Source: Haematobia irritans
Lineage: Eukaryota; Arthropoda; Insecta; Diptera; Muscidae
Direction of reading: 5' to 3'
Length of the DNA stretch: 64,000 nt
Assembly (NCBI RefSeq): GCF_050003625.1
Contig: NC_134401.1
Span: 65,317,242-65,381,241, forward strand
Each line of letters opens with the position of its first letter. The first letter of the stretch is position 1. A model generated the notes under the pieces. It was not told the DNA's origin. It saw only the letters and a program-made list of their open reading frames with translations, and did not search any database. This document shows positions 11,102-22,129 of this stretch, piece by piece. The translations under genes and the position numbers were made by a program.

Positions 11102-11950
11102 AAAGTTTTTTTTTTTTTTTTTTTTTTTTACATATATTCCAGATATGATCTGAAGATTCCGAAAAAATTTTCAACGTTACATTCTACTATATTAAATTTT
11201 TACTATGAACTGTAAAATGTGTCTTATTAAAGACCTAAATTTAGAAAAGAACAGTGTTTGATATAAACGAAATGGACTGTGTTGTTAGTTCAAAAATAAC
11301 TTTTTTTCTGAAAAAATAAAAATTTTGTTACAAACGAATTTTTTTGGTGATAAAAATGTATACTTTTCGAAGCAATTCAAAAAACTCTAACAAAAGAAAA
11401 ACGTTTTCGGTACACGTTTTCCAAACGTTTTTTTTCTTTGCGTGTATATTGAAAACAATACTGGAGAGAGTGTCTTACATGAATCTTTATTTTCATGCAG
11501 AAAACCTGCACGAAATGACTTATCGCTCTCTACCTTGTAAGGTATAATGTATTATTGCACCCTATGCATGCAGAAGGTCGGCACAACTGAATCAGTCACA
11601 TTAGTGCAGTCTATACATGTAATAGAGATGCTCGATTTAATAGAATTGCTCGGGAGTGATATACAATCCTGACTTGCATGTATAGCATTGCTAGTATGAA
11701 GAAAAACAGTACTACTTTTCCTGCATGCATTGGAGGCTCTCACGTAAATGAATGATCGTAAACTAGTTTGATTACTCGTTTACGTTATGGCCACCGACAC
11801 ATGCAGTGTGGATGCACTTCGTACTTCATTGTATCCCAAAAAGCGCAACTAAACTCTTACTGCTGAAATATTTTTTGCTGGGATGGTTCACGAAATTGGT
11901 CTTGAAATAAACTACCACATCGCATGAATTCACCCTACCACATATAAGCA

Positions 11951-12150
11951 ATGGCATTTCTGAGTGTTTCAAAGCTTCTCTAAGTACAATGTGGAACGCC
12001 GTTCGGCTACAAAAAGGAGGTCCTCTGTTATTGAGCTTAACATGGAATCGGGCAGCACTCAGTGATAAGAGAGAAGTTCACCAATGTGGTGTCACAATGG
12101 ACTGAATAGTCTAAGTGAGCCTGATACATCGGGCTGCCACCTAACCTAAT
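11951..12150 (+). repeat. SINE-like repeat with CCTAACCTAA tail, copy 1
   Basis: It shares CATTTCTGAGTGTTTCAAAG, ACGCCGTTCGG, AAAAAGGAGGTC and ATCGGGCAGCACTCAGTGAT with copies at 53099-53317 and 59601-59690, and ends GCCACCTAACCTAAT. The common 3' end and variable 5' end suggest retroposition. The TATAAAAAGGAGG in the 53-kb copy may be a promoter. Family not named. Confidence 0.7.
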
Positions 12151-12373
12151 CTGAGTACGTATAACCTCAAAAATGTCAAAAATGGAGCTGTCAGTTGGCA
12201 GATTGGATCACAGGGGTTGCCTAAACCAAAAATATAAAGGTTAATCGTCGTATGGAAATACATACTGCGTTGTCTTGTCATGGGGTTGTCAACTTTATGG
12301 AAACATGTAACTATTTCTCCATGACGAATGGTGACAATAAGTCGTCCAAAGTCTTCAGACGATGTCCAGTCAC

Positions 12374-12947
12374 CAGAGATGGTCTGTATCAAACTTTTTT
12401 AGGTTTGCGACTGTCGCAAAGTTGTAAACGTCGTAAAGGTCACATACGCGTCGTAAATGTAGAAAAAGTAACAAAAGTCGCAAACTGAAAATACTTTAGT
12501 CGCGTCGGCTAGGCAGCGAATTCGATGATATCCAAGACGATGGTAGGTGCGAAGAAGTTTCAATTCTTAGGAATGTTCACAATTTTCGGTTTTAGTCCCC
12601 ACATTTTCCCTATTGCTTTTTGCACGAGTACAGGGTAACCGTGGATTTCCTCGTCCTTTCTTAGCTTTAAGTTCAGTCTCCTGTCCAATATAACTCCAAG
12701 GTATTTTACACACTCACTAACGGGAATTTCGATACCACCTAAGAAAATAGGCTTGACCATGGGAAAACTTTCACAAATTTCTGCAGAAACTCACAGCAAA
12801 TGCTGTCAAACTAAATTAAAAAATATTCAGGATTTCTTCTATTCAAAATTTGGTTTTCTACAGTAGGTTTACGACTTTTGCGACATACGTATTATACCGT
12901 CGCAAACGTATGTCGCAAAAGTCACAGTTTGTGACAGGCCAACCCTG
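12374..12947. mobile_element. hAT element (574 bp) carrying a LINE fragment
   Basis: The 8-bp direct repeat CCAGTCAC flanks it at 12366-12373 and 12948-12955. Left TIR CAGAGATGGTCTGTATCAAA matches the inverse of the right end, CAGGGTTGGCCTGTCACAAA, a classical hAT terminus. A strong hairpin lies near the right end (12873-12889 pairs with 12907-12923, arms GACTTTTGCGACATACG). No hAT transposase remains. Confidence 0.92.
12560..12760 (-). pseudogene. Non-LTR retrotransposon RT fragment
   Basis: The minus-strand frame reads VKYLGVILDRRLNLKL and KAIGKMWGLKPKIV. This matches the conserved 'VKYLGVxLDxxL' segment after the polymerase core in Jockey/R1/LOA-type reverse transcriptases. Only about 66 codons remain, within the hAT element. 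The source clade cannot be fixed from this piece. Confidence 0.85.
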
Positions 12948-13098
12948 CCAGTCACCTCTTGCAATTTTCGGAATGTGTAGCTCAAGCAGAGAAACGGATG
13001 TGAAAATTCCTGAAATATTTAGATTTTTACGGAATATACGCTGAAAAATGAGCTAAGGAAATAAGTTTTGTACAAAACAAAGTTTTTTTTTAACGCTA

Positions 13099-13500
13099 CA
13101 CTAAAAAAAATTAGCCCTATATGTCACTAAAGCCAATTTAACTCTATTTCTTGACTTTAATAGTTTTTTGCGTACGTTAGTTAAATTAACTAAGCATACA
13201 GATTTTTTAAATTTTAAAAATAATGCGCCCATATTCAACTGCGTATGACACTAAAGACATTTTTGCAACTTTGAATTCCAATTTTTTCCTTCACACTAAA
13301 AAATTTTATTTTAAAAGTGAAAAGTAATTATGTCTAATAAATTTTCTTGAATTTATCTAAAAATATTTACTTATTTTTGTGAAATCGGCGTGTCATCTGC
13401 GTTTGTAATACAGTTTAGTTAAATTTTTCTAAAGTTAGCCTAATTTTTCTAGAAGTATCCAAAATTTTCCTGCCTGGTGGAGTCACTATTTTTTATATTG
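13099..13500 (+). mobile_element. Degenerate family-B element
   Basis: It begins CACTAAAAAAAATTAGCCC, then CACTAAAGCCAATTTAACT, TTGCGTACGTTAGTTAAATT and GACACTAAAGACATTTTTGC, in the same order as family B at 14477 and 51853. The right end has decayed (GGTGGAGTCACTATTTTTTA). TA precedes the left end. Non-coding. Confidence 0.75.
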
Positions 13501-13625
13501 TAAATAAATAAAAAGATTAGAAGGATTGTATCTAAAATTTCGTTCCACAGGAAAATATTTGTTTCTAGTGCATAGTTGCAAGTAGATATTGTGCTGTTAA
13601 AAAAATCATTAACTCTGCATGTATA

Positions 13626-15442
13626 CACCCAGAAAAATGTGACCCCTTCTTTAAGTTAAAATGAACTAATTTTGAAGAAAGTTGAACGTCGTATAGTTCC
13701 AAAGACATTTTTATTTGTTTGAACGATGTGATTTTCGTAGAAATTAGGTAGAATGCATTCCATATATTAGTTAACATTTTCCTATATTTATGTACCTCTA
13801 ACTGAATTGAATTCATATATGGAATGATTTTATTGAATTTTTTCAATCACTTGGACAAATCTTACATATTTACTTCAAAATTAGAACTGCTTACCTTTTT
13901 CAAATTTTCTCTTCAATAAAAGACATGTATTATTAATATATTAAATATATTTATTAACAATCATCGACTGGCCTTGAAATATTAGTTTATTATGCCACTA
14001 TTTCCAATTTCCATGTAATGTTATCAACTGTAAAAACTATTTTTTCTTCTTCTTGTACCTTCCAGTTTTAATAAGTTGCTGCCTAACGAATTTTTCCTCC
14101 TTTTACAATGTCAATACCTATAAATGTAGAAAATCATAAACAGTTTTTTTCACAATAGGTGAGCGTCACTGAATGTTACCTGATAATTGAAGATTCCAAA
14201 ATTAAGAAGAATGAAAGGGTTGTTATTCTGTTGATGTTTTCTTTCTTTATACACCATCACGCACATTGATAGACTTATTGTTTGTTATTTATGTTCAATA
14301 ACTTTCAAGAAAAGAACGAAAAATTTACTCACTAATTTAAAATAACAAATATTTTATATATTTTATTTGTTACTTATTACATTATTTTTTAACAATCTTT
14401 CCGTATACAACACGATTCCAACTGAAAAAAAACCACGTGCAAACATAAAAAATATAGAAAAATTTCCTATATTCTACACTCAAAAAAAAGTGAACTCTCT
14501 ATTTCACTAAAGCCAATTTAAGTTTATTTTAGTTCATGGAATTATTACGTTTGGAGAAAGTTTCCTCTACTCTAATAATTTTTTATTTACGTTAGTTAAA
14601 TTAACTGAAACCGAGAAAAAAATAAACTCGAATGAAGCATATTGATTAACTAAATTCGTACCTTCCACAAAATAGTTCAAAATTTCTTTAAATTTGTAAA
14701 TTTTACCAAAAATGCGTCCATCATGAACTTCGTATATCACTAAAGACATTCTTGCAATTTTGGACTCCAATTTTTTCCTTCAAACTACAAAATTTTCTTT
14801 AACAAGTGAAAAAAATTAGTTATGTCTAATAAATTTTCTTGAATTTGTCGAAAAATATTTACTTATTTTTATGTCATCGGCGTGATGCCAACGTTTGTAA
14901 TACTGTTTAGTTAAAAATTTCTACAAATATTCAAAATTTTCTAAAATTAACCGAAACTTTTCTTCCTGGTGGGTTCACTGTTTTTTCAGTGTAACAAGTG
15001 TGTTTCCTTAAGTTTTGAAAGTATTGAATACTTTCTAGTACGAGTGAACTAAAATATTTTTCTATGCTATGTCGCATGTATGATAAGCTTTCTATAATAA
15101 AGGAAGTCCGAATTATCATTTTATAAGAAATTTTACTAAATTTGAAGAAACACGGTTTCAGTTCCGTTTCTGTTTATTTTTACGAATGCTTTGTTATCAG
15201 TGCATAAAATTTTCTTGTTCAGTAGTAAATTCTTATACCCCACGAAGAAATCAGTACTAGTAAAATTCCATGCCTTATTCTAGTTAATGAACTATTACTA
15301 TCTGGTTTCAGTTTAGGATTTTTTTACTGAAACAGGTAAATTTTATTATTTCACACAAAAATGTATCTTAATGGAAATAAAATGGCTAAACTAAATTGAT
15401 GAAAAATGTTTCCTTTAGTTTCGAAGGCCCTTTTTCTGGGTG
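13626..15442 (+). mobile_element. CAC/GTG element family D, copy D0, split by a B element
   Basis: Ends are CACCCAGAAAAATGTGACCC and the inverse type CCCTTTTTCTGGGTG, with TA on both sides (13624-13625, 15443-15444). Without the B insertion it is about 1.3 kb. Four more D copies share its order of blocks. A minus-strand open frame of 93 codons at the left end has no known domain and is not conserved as a protein. Confidence 0.88.
14477..14991 (+). mobile_element. CAC/GTG element family B, copy B1 (515 bp)
   Basis: Left end CACTCAAAAAAAAGTGAACT, right end GTTCACTGTTTTTTCAGTG. The uninterrupted D copy at 32.5 kb reads CCTATATTCTAACAAGTG; here that site is CCTATATTCTA [element] TAACAAGTG. The filled/empty comparison shows a TA target duplication. 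Non-autonomous. Confidence 0.93.
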
Positions 15443-15722
15443 TACTGAGAATTTTTTTCCAACTCAATTCATTATTGGTTATCCAATCAAAATTGTGAAC
15501 AACAAATATTTTTGTACACTCACAAAAAGTAATTGATTTATAGGAATAAATTCATTTTTGGGATTTCTAACTACCAATACTGCTTTTCATAAACACAAAT
15601 AAGAATTTAAGAAATCATTAGCGCCAAATCATGGTTATTCTAATCTGCCGTAGTTCTAAAATATACGAAGTTTTATTTCTTTCAATGTATGGTCATTGTT
15701 CTTATACACTGGTTTAGTACCT

Positions 15723-16240
15723 CAGCACAAAAATTTGGAAGTTCTTCTAAAGGAACAACTTTAAAAGCACTTCCAAAAATGTCCTCCCAAAGATGTTCTT
15801 TAGTTTAACTACAGAGGAAGTTCTTTTCATTCGACTTTTTCATATTTTTAATGGGTATTTTTAACTTTAATAAAATGGTACAAATTATTAAAATTATGTC
15901 GAAAAAAAAACAATATCCATTATAGAAAAATTGCGAAATTATGTAAATTTTTGAAGTCAAACGTTGCAGACAAGCGTTAAAATGCATAAAAAATTAGAAA
16001 AAATGAAATAAATTATTTATTTAGCAAAATATCACAAAATTTTTTAATTCTTATCCAAAACACTGAAATCGCATCACACCTTAAGAAGTGATGCAAATTC
16101 AGTGCAACAGCTGTTGAAATGGTGGACATCCGTCCTATGACAAGCCCATGTTAAATTCATCATTGCTGCAAATTCATCATTGCACCACTTCCGGATCCAA
16201 AAAAAAAAAAAACCTTTTTGGCGACGATTTTTGTACTGGG
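15723..16240 (+). mobile_element. Miniature element family E, copy E3
   Basis: It starts CAGCACAAAAATTTGGAAGT and ends TTTTTGTACTGGG. It carries the same blocks as E1 in the same order (AGCACTTCCAAAAATGTCCT, CCTATGACAAGCCCATGTTA, CTTCCGGATCC). It stands alone, so the family unit is about 500 bp. Confidence 0.75.
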
Positions 16241-18292
16241 ACATAAAGTATTTAACATATACTTGAGATAAGGGAACTTTTATATATAATATTTTTTTTC
16301 AATAAAAATAAATTTAACATCAATAGATGTTTTATCTGTGTATAGAATGTTTTCGGCTTTCAATAAATTTCTGAAGTATGCCTTTCCTTGTTGTTGCCAT
16401 TTCTATCAATTGCAGCACCGTTTTTGCCATTCCTCTCATTGCCTGGATTCGTTATGGGATAGCTACTCTTCATTTTTGTACTCCCCTTGTATACCACTGC
16501 TAATAATTCACGGTGTGCACAGCAGAGTTGGGACCCAGAAATCTTACGGAGGTGGATTTGTGGGAAAGAGATTAAGGGTAGGCGGCGTTGGGGCTCCTCT
16601 GTCCAAGCATAATTATTATTCCTTTATGTTCGAAATTTCAATTTGCTATTCGTTGAGTTTTATTCGGGTTTCTCCCGTCTTAGCCGCACCGCTTGCTCTC
16701 AATATCTAAACATTTCCATGCAAATTGTTTATTTTTAACACAACTTATGAATAGTGGCTAAAAATATTCACATATGAGAACTTTGTTGTTGTTGTTGCTC
16801 TTCGCGTTGATGGTTGGCCATTGCTTGTTGTTTTTGTGAATTTATTTTTTCGATCATTTGAATTTTTTAAATATATTCATTTGCAAATATGCTAAAAATA
16901 ATTTTCCCACATTATTTGTTTATCAACTTTTCATCTGCCTAATAGTATTCCATGATTGTCAGCAACATAAAATCTATGCGGAATAATCCTTTGGCGATTC
17001 AATGGCATGCTGACAATCTGAAGTGGTTGTTGGTAGAATATTTGAAACGTAGGAAAGGAATGTGAAAACGCTTAGCAGATAGTTGAATACTTTAAAAAGG
17101 GTTTGACTTAATAAGAGCAGTAATGTAGTTCACACCTTGGGACACTTATACATTATATTATGGAAATTCCTTTTTTGATCAAAATATTTTAACTTACAAA
17201 TATATAAATAAAAGAACATTTTATCGTACTTAGGGATACAAATGTCGAATTTTTGTAAAAATAAAAGTTTTAATTTAATTTTGATAGTCCATAAATTTGT
17301 CTAACCGTTTGTGATATTTGTGACAATCAACTAATCGACTATTCATGTTAGCGAAATCGGTTTTTTGGGCAACACACGAGATGTTGGAAATGTTTGCCTT
17401 TAAGCTGAGGTGTAACGTAACTCTTTGGTAATTCTGAGTGTATGTGTTAATTATATCTTTTATTTGCTCTTCCTGGCTCTAAAAGTGATACGAATGGACA
17501 GATATATTGAGCACATGCATGTGGTAAAAATTTGAGTTCCAAACCTATAATTTTAACACCGAAATATATGAAAAAGTTTTTTTCGTCCGTGTATAAGATA
17601 AGTTCTTCCTACATCAAGACCTGGATTTGAGGCTATCTATTTTAATATAAATGCCTGCAGTATCAGAGTTGAAAATTATTGCCAACATCTTTGAGCGAAG
17701 GTCAAAATATTAACATGAGAAGACATATAGTTTTAGTCCCACTAATGAAGTGATTAAGTTTAATTTGTTTTTGTAGAAATCTTTACATAATGGAGAATAC
17801 TATGTACATTAATTTAGTGCAGTATAATATTGCTTTGTCATCGCGGCATACAATCCTCAATTACAAAAATTGTCAGTCGTTCGCGTTTTATTGCTAACGG
17901 CGACATTGTGTCTGTATTCACGAAACGTCTCAGTGGACCAACAATGGTTTCTTAACAATTCCATATGGCGCTAGTCAAAGACACTAGCGGTCATAGTCAT
18001 TTCATTTGGTTATTACGTATGTACACAATTTTCCAATTTGAAATATTTTCCTAAATAACATACGTCATTCCAAAGGAAATTAAATAACTGTTGCACAGTG
18101 AGACAAAAACATAATGTCATGTTGCCTTCTTCCTTTTAGACAGATGTTAAATTTTTTTGGGTGTTAATCAACGCTGTGTGGTCGGAGTATAATTCCTTTA
18201 ATTGAAATTAAAGTTTTCCTGACATACGATTTAAAACTTTAGATGTATCCCAGCTTCTTTGTTCTTTTCCATTTTTCTTCTTATCAGGTATA
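16241..18292. other. Mostly unique DNA, no gene established
   Basis: No element ends could be paired. The part at 16,330-16,900 is less AT-rich and has an open + frame (16338-16709, 123 aa, Cys/Ser-rich) and a minus-strand frame rich in N and G. Neither has a motif I know. On the minus strand a CAA repeat lies at 16784-16800. It may be host intron or intergenic DNA. Confidence 0.4.
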
Positions 18293-18621
18293 CCGGTATG
18301 AAGTGAGCGTCGAGATAAAAATGTCTCGATGGGGAACATTGGTTGTGAACGAGACCTTATTTTTTTGTTTGTTTACTATGACATCTATGAAAAACCTTTA
18401 GTATACATCAATTCATTGAACAGACAACATCATATTTTTCATCGTGTTCAAAATATTGAATTTTGTACCAGAAAGTGATGATTTTCGGAAAGCATTAATT
18501 TTTTGTTTTCATTTGAAGAAAAGTGCTGCAGAGTCGCATCGAATGCATATATTAAATGTTGCACAACAAACAATTTCTGGTCATTTAAAAGCTATGAAAA
18601 AACTCACTCATTTCATACCGG
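18293..18621 (+). mobile_element. 329-bp relic of a mauritiana-type mariner
   Basis: Ends are CCGGTATGAAGTGAG and the inverse type CTCATTTCATACCGG, with TA on both sides (18291-18292, 18622-18623). It encloses a piece of mariner transposase, so this is an internally deleted mariner, not a random miniature element. Confidence 0.85.
18444..18600 (+). pseudogene. Mos1-like mariner transposase, N-terminal remnant
   Basis: The frame reads FVPESDDFRKALIFCFHLKK followed by SAAESHRM, the signature N-terminus of mauritiana-subfamily (Mos1-like) transposases. After a deletion it continues VAQQTISGHLKAMKK, matching the second helix-turn-helix (typically 'VSQQAVSxRLxEM'). All catalytic aspartates are gone. 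Family length is about 345 residues; about 50 remain. Confidence 0.85.
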
Positions 18622-18623
18622 TA

Positions 18624-19646
18624 TCCTGGTTTTCTTGACAGCTCGTTAGAAGAGAATGAAGGTTTTCACCGCCTGTTTTAGTCGCTGCCGACTTATTATT
18701 ATATGTTAAATATAATATCTCTGTATGCAAACATATATTAACGTAAAAATGTTGTGTAAACAGCATGCTATATTGAGAACACACCACTCGGAAACGGGAA
18801 AATGTTTCGCCAAGCGTCTATATTTTTTTACCACAGTAGTTAAAAAAGGTTCGACAACGTCCCTTAAAGCAAGAGTAAACCAAAAATCATGCTCCACACT
18901 TCATTTCGTCCACATAGTGTCTTTCCAGTTCGACTCGTGCCAATCCGGTGAAGTTGCACCCGAGGATAATTTTTTTTTTGCGCTGAAGGAGCACGTGTTT
19001 TATGGAAAACATCTAAGGTTCTGAAATTTGGATGACTTCCACACAATAGCAAATATTTTCACACAAAAATCGCCGTAGTAGTTTTCTATCACACAGTTCA
19101 TTAAAAATTTGTTTTTTTTTTCTTTTGTTAATGATTCGCAATTACCGGAATTGAAATCTAAAAACAAATCTAAATTTTTATACAAACATCAGATGCATAA
19201 GCACACACACATACAAGGTTTCTCTTTCGGAGGAAACCATTAAAATCCAACTACTGGGGACCATTGTAAAGCCATAGCCAATTATTAAATATTTAATAAT
19301 AAATTAAACGAGACAACATGAGATGAATTGAAATGTTTCTTTAGATTTCATCTATTCTCATCGTCGATGGTGCGATCATTCCTACCCGGTTTTTGCCCAA
19401 CATATTATATAGATATCAGTCGCAAACATTTATTGCGCTATTAATTATAGTACGAAATAAAAATAATAGATACTGATAAAAATACAAATTAAACAACAAA
19501 AATATCTAAAATGAATGTTTTCTATTCCCTACATTCTCATTGTGGTACATGCTACGGATGCAAACTAATATTTGTATTCGCAAATGCGGTTTATCCGATT
19601 GTGTTTAGTTATTTCAACGTTCTACCAATTACATTGGTTATTTCTA
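18624..19646. other. No gene recognised
   Basis: AT-rich, with several 60-100 codon open frames on both strands and no recognisable domains. No closed element is seen. Confidence 0.45.
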
Positions 19647-20622
19647 CACGGATGAAAAAGACTGTTTTTCATATGTTTGGCTATAAACATTATATGTTTG
19701 GAAAACAAATTTTTAAACACAATATTTTTGAGTGCAAGCATATAATGTTCATAAACTAGCATAACATGTTTGGGACATATATGTTAATATGTTAGAACAT
19801 ATTATGTTTGGGACATAAAATGTTTTTAAATATAATATGCTTGGATGCAAACATATATTAATTTAGAAATAGCCTATAAACATATATGTGTTTAGTAGCT
19901 TGGAGCGCTATTTAACAGGAAGCGATATTGAATTAAGTTGGTGGTTGTTGCTTGTTATTACAAAATTTACATTTTATTTTTCCTTGGGCAATTGATCAGC
20001 TACTTCTTTGATCCTTACAAACTGTGTGGTCCGCTGTTCGAATCCCCGTCCGACAAAAGGTAAAATTAAAATAAAAAAAATCATACAATTGAATAATTTC
20101 TTCTACAATGTTTGTATTACAGAAAAAGGTGCTAAGAACTAAAAAATCTCGTGGAAGTGAGAAAGATGTGGGGGAATATACAATCGGGCAGAAACAAAAT
20201 TTTGAGCATTCAGGTCGAAAACCTATGTTGTTAGCACCTATATTACCTGTTTATTTTCATAATTCATTATGATTGTAAATATATAAATAAATCAATAAAA
20301 TTTTGAGCACAATATTGTTTGGGAGAATTTTTTTTAAGCATATAATATTTTTGGGTGCAAAATGCTTACAAACATATTATATGTTCACATAATAACATAT
20401 TGTTTTTTGGAAGACAACATTATTGAATTTGGATGCAAAAATACAAAATGTTTGGAAATTGACTACCCAAACATATATTGTTTAGACCAATATGCTTTCA
20501 AACATATTATATATTGGAAGAGATCAAACATATAAATGTTTGGGCAATAGCCAAAAATGTATATGCTTGAAGCAAAATATGTTTGGGAGTATATGTTACA
20601 GAAGCGATTTTTTGTGAGCGTG
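19647..20622 (-). mobile_element. CAC/GTG element family L, copy L1
   Basis: Ends are CACGGATGAAAAAGACTG and CGATTTTTTGTGAGCGTG, with TA on both sides. The ends are filled with repeated ATATGTTTGG and CATATTATATG words that can fold on themselves. A half tRNA-like module (B box GTTCGAATCCCCG near 20037) lies in the middle. It runs opposite to L4 and L5. Confidence 0.78.
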
Positions 20623-20756
20623 TAGTGAATACGTTTTTGATTATTTCGTTTCTACTTAGGCAAATAAATTACACGTGACATAAACCTTAACATAAATTTC
20701 GAATAATTTTTGAATCCGAATTTTATGAATTTTATGGGCTACCTTTAGATATTTGT

Positions 20757-20934
20757 AACTAAACTGTATTACATACGCCAATATCACAGGACTAAGTAAG
20801 ATTTTTTTCGACATATTGAAGAAAATTTATTAGACATAATAAGTTGCATCTGTTAAAGAAAATTTCGTATATTAAAGGATAAAATTAGAGTTTGAACTTC
20901 CAAATCAAAGTTTAAGATGGGCGCAGTTTCTCAT
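20757..20934 (-). repeat. Family-B fragment
   Basis: It contains ACTAAACTGTATTACATACG, TTATTAGACATAATAAGTTG and AAGTTTAAGATGGGCGC, matching the inside of family B in reverse. Both ends are missing. Confidence 0.6.
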
Positions 20935-20935
20935 A

Positions 20936-21386
20936 CACCCTCAAAAAATCGCTTCTGTAACATATACCCCAAACACATTTTGCTTCAAGCATATATATTT
21001 TCAGGATTGGTGCAAACAAAATATTGTTTGTATTGTTCAAACATATTGTGTGTTCACCTTAGGGCATACACTGGTAGTAAAAAATTTTAATGAAATTTTC
21101 TTTGTGTGGATATATTTTTAAGGCGCCAATTGGTTACTTCCATTATTTTACTTGCAGCATACTCTCTAGGTCTCTCTTTCTAAACACATATTGGTTTATA
21201 GGCTATTTCCAAATTAATATATGTTTGCATCTAAGCATATTATATTTACAAACATTTTATGTCCCAAACATAATATGTTCCATGAACATTATATGCTGAT
21301 CTTAAAAATATTGTGTTAAAAAAATTGAGTTCCAAACTTATAATTTTTACATCCAAACATATGAAAAACAGTCTTTTTCGTCCGTG
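20936..21386 (+). mobile_element. Family L element, copy L2 (451 bp)
   Basis: It starts CACCCTCAAAAAATCGCTTC and ends CAGTCTTTTTCGTCCGTG, with TA on both sides. It is a short version without the tRNA-like centre, opposite in orientation to L1. CCAAACAYAT words fill both arms. Confidence 0.78.
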
Positions 21387-21976
21387 TATGGGAGATGTTT
21401 TAACTGAAACATTGTAATAAAATAAATGCTATAATTATAAGATGTATATCTTGTTGTATAGGAAATTCGTAGAAATAAATAAATAAAGCTATACACAGAA
21501 AGAAATCATTCGTAAAAAGAACGAAAGATTTCGTTAAAAGTGCGTTATTGTTTAACAACCAAAGGAACTTTCCATTAAAAGAACGAAATGTTGCGTTCCT
21601 TTAACGAAATTTGTTCGTTCGTTTTAATTCAACCTCGATTCGTTTTAATTCGTTTTAATTCAACCTCGATTCATTGGCCCGGTTTGTTTTTTATACATTT
21701 TGATGAATGAATTAAATATTATTATGACCTTTCGAAATAAATATACAGGTTTGCTGTTAGAAATTCGACAAAAAGGTAACAGTCCATTATCAGTTTTCTT
21801 ACAACAAACCTAATATTAAACGAAAACTAATGATTTCTAACAACTAAGTACAACTTCTACTTATCCATCAATTGGTATCAATTAAAATTCTAAAACCACA
21901 AACATCATTTCCTTCCCGAAAAAAAAAACACAATTAAATGGAACAAGAGGAATTTTGTATTATATAAAAGATTATA
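21387..21976. other. No gene; possible end of another CAC element
   Basis: TACACAGAAAGAAATCATTC near 21493 resembles a CAC-type end, followed by ACGAAA-rich arms and a tandem duplication of TTCGTTTTAATTCAACCTCG around 21620-21670. No matching right end was found. Confidence 0.35.
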
Positions 21977-22129
21977 AAGGGTGATACGGTCAAAATTTGG
22001 TCAATATAAACTTGACGTATTTCTTTCAATTTTGCATTTAAAAAACCTGAACACCCCTCATTTTGAAAGTGTGTGGGTGTAGAATGTTGCTCCTATTTTG
22101 ATTTTGGAATTCACTCTTCAGTTGTCAAA

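Larger units (their letters stand above)
10513..11444. mobile_element. CAC/GTG element family N, copy N1, with divergent tRNA-like pair
   Basis: Ends are CACGCAAAAAAATAATTCTT and the inverse type TTTTTTTTCTTTGCGTG, with TA on both sides (10511-10512 and 11445-11446). CCCAAACG / CCAAACG blocks repeat inside the ends. The centre holds two tRNA-like modules pointing away from each other, each followed by T runs. Other N copies or scraps are at 58.7 kb, 59.2 kb and 49.1 kb. Confidence 0.78.
9145..11882. mobile_element. Possible long element K enclosing a hAT and an N element
   Basis: CCCAGCAAAAAAT at 9145 is matched by ATTTTTTGCTGGG ending at 11882, a perfect 13-bp inverted pair resembling the E-family ends. 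There is no clear target duplication and the pair is 2.7 kb apart, so it may be two separate ends. It encloses the hAT element at 9201 and N1 at 10513. Confidence 0.4.

Noticed and set aside
13565..13846. 93-codon frame at the end of element D0 as a transposase
   Set aside because: No DDE or HTH motif, and the other D copies do not keep the frame.
16338..16709. 123-codon open frame as a host gene
   Set aside because: No recognisable domain, no splice or start support; Cys/Ser-rich composition is consistent with chance.
16700..16821. Minus-strand mini-exon MANHQREEQQQQQSSHM with a 66-bp intron
   Set aside because: The donor GTGAAT and acceptor TTTAG are plausible, but the joined frame stops within two codons.
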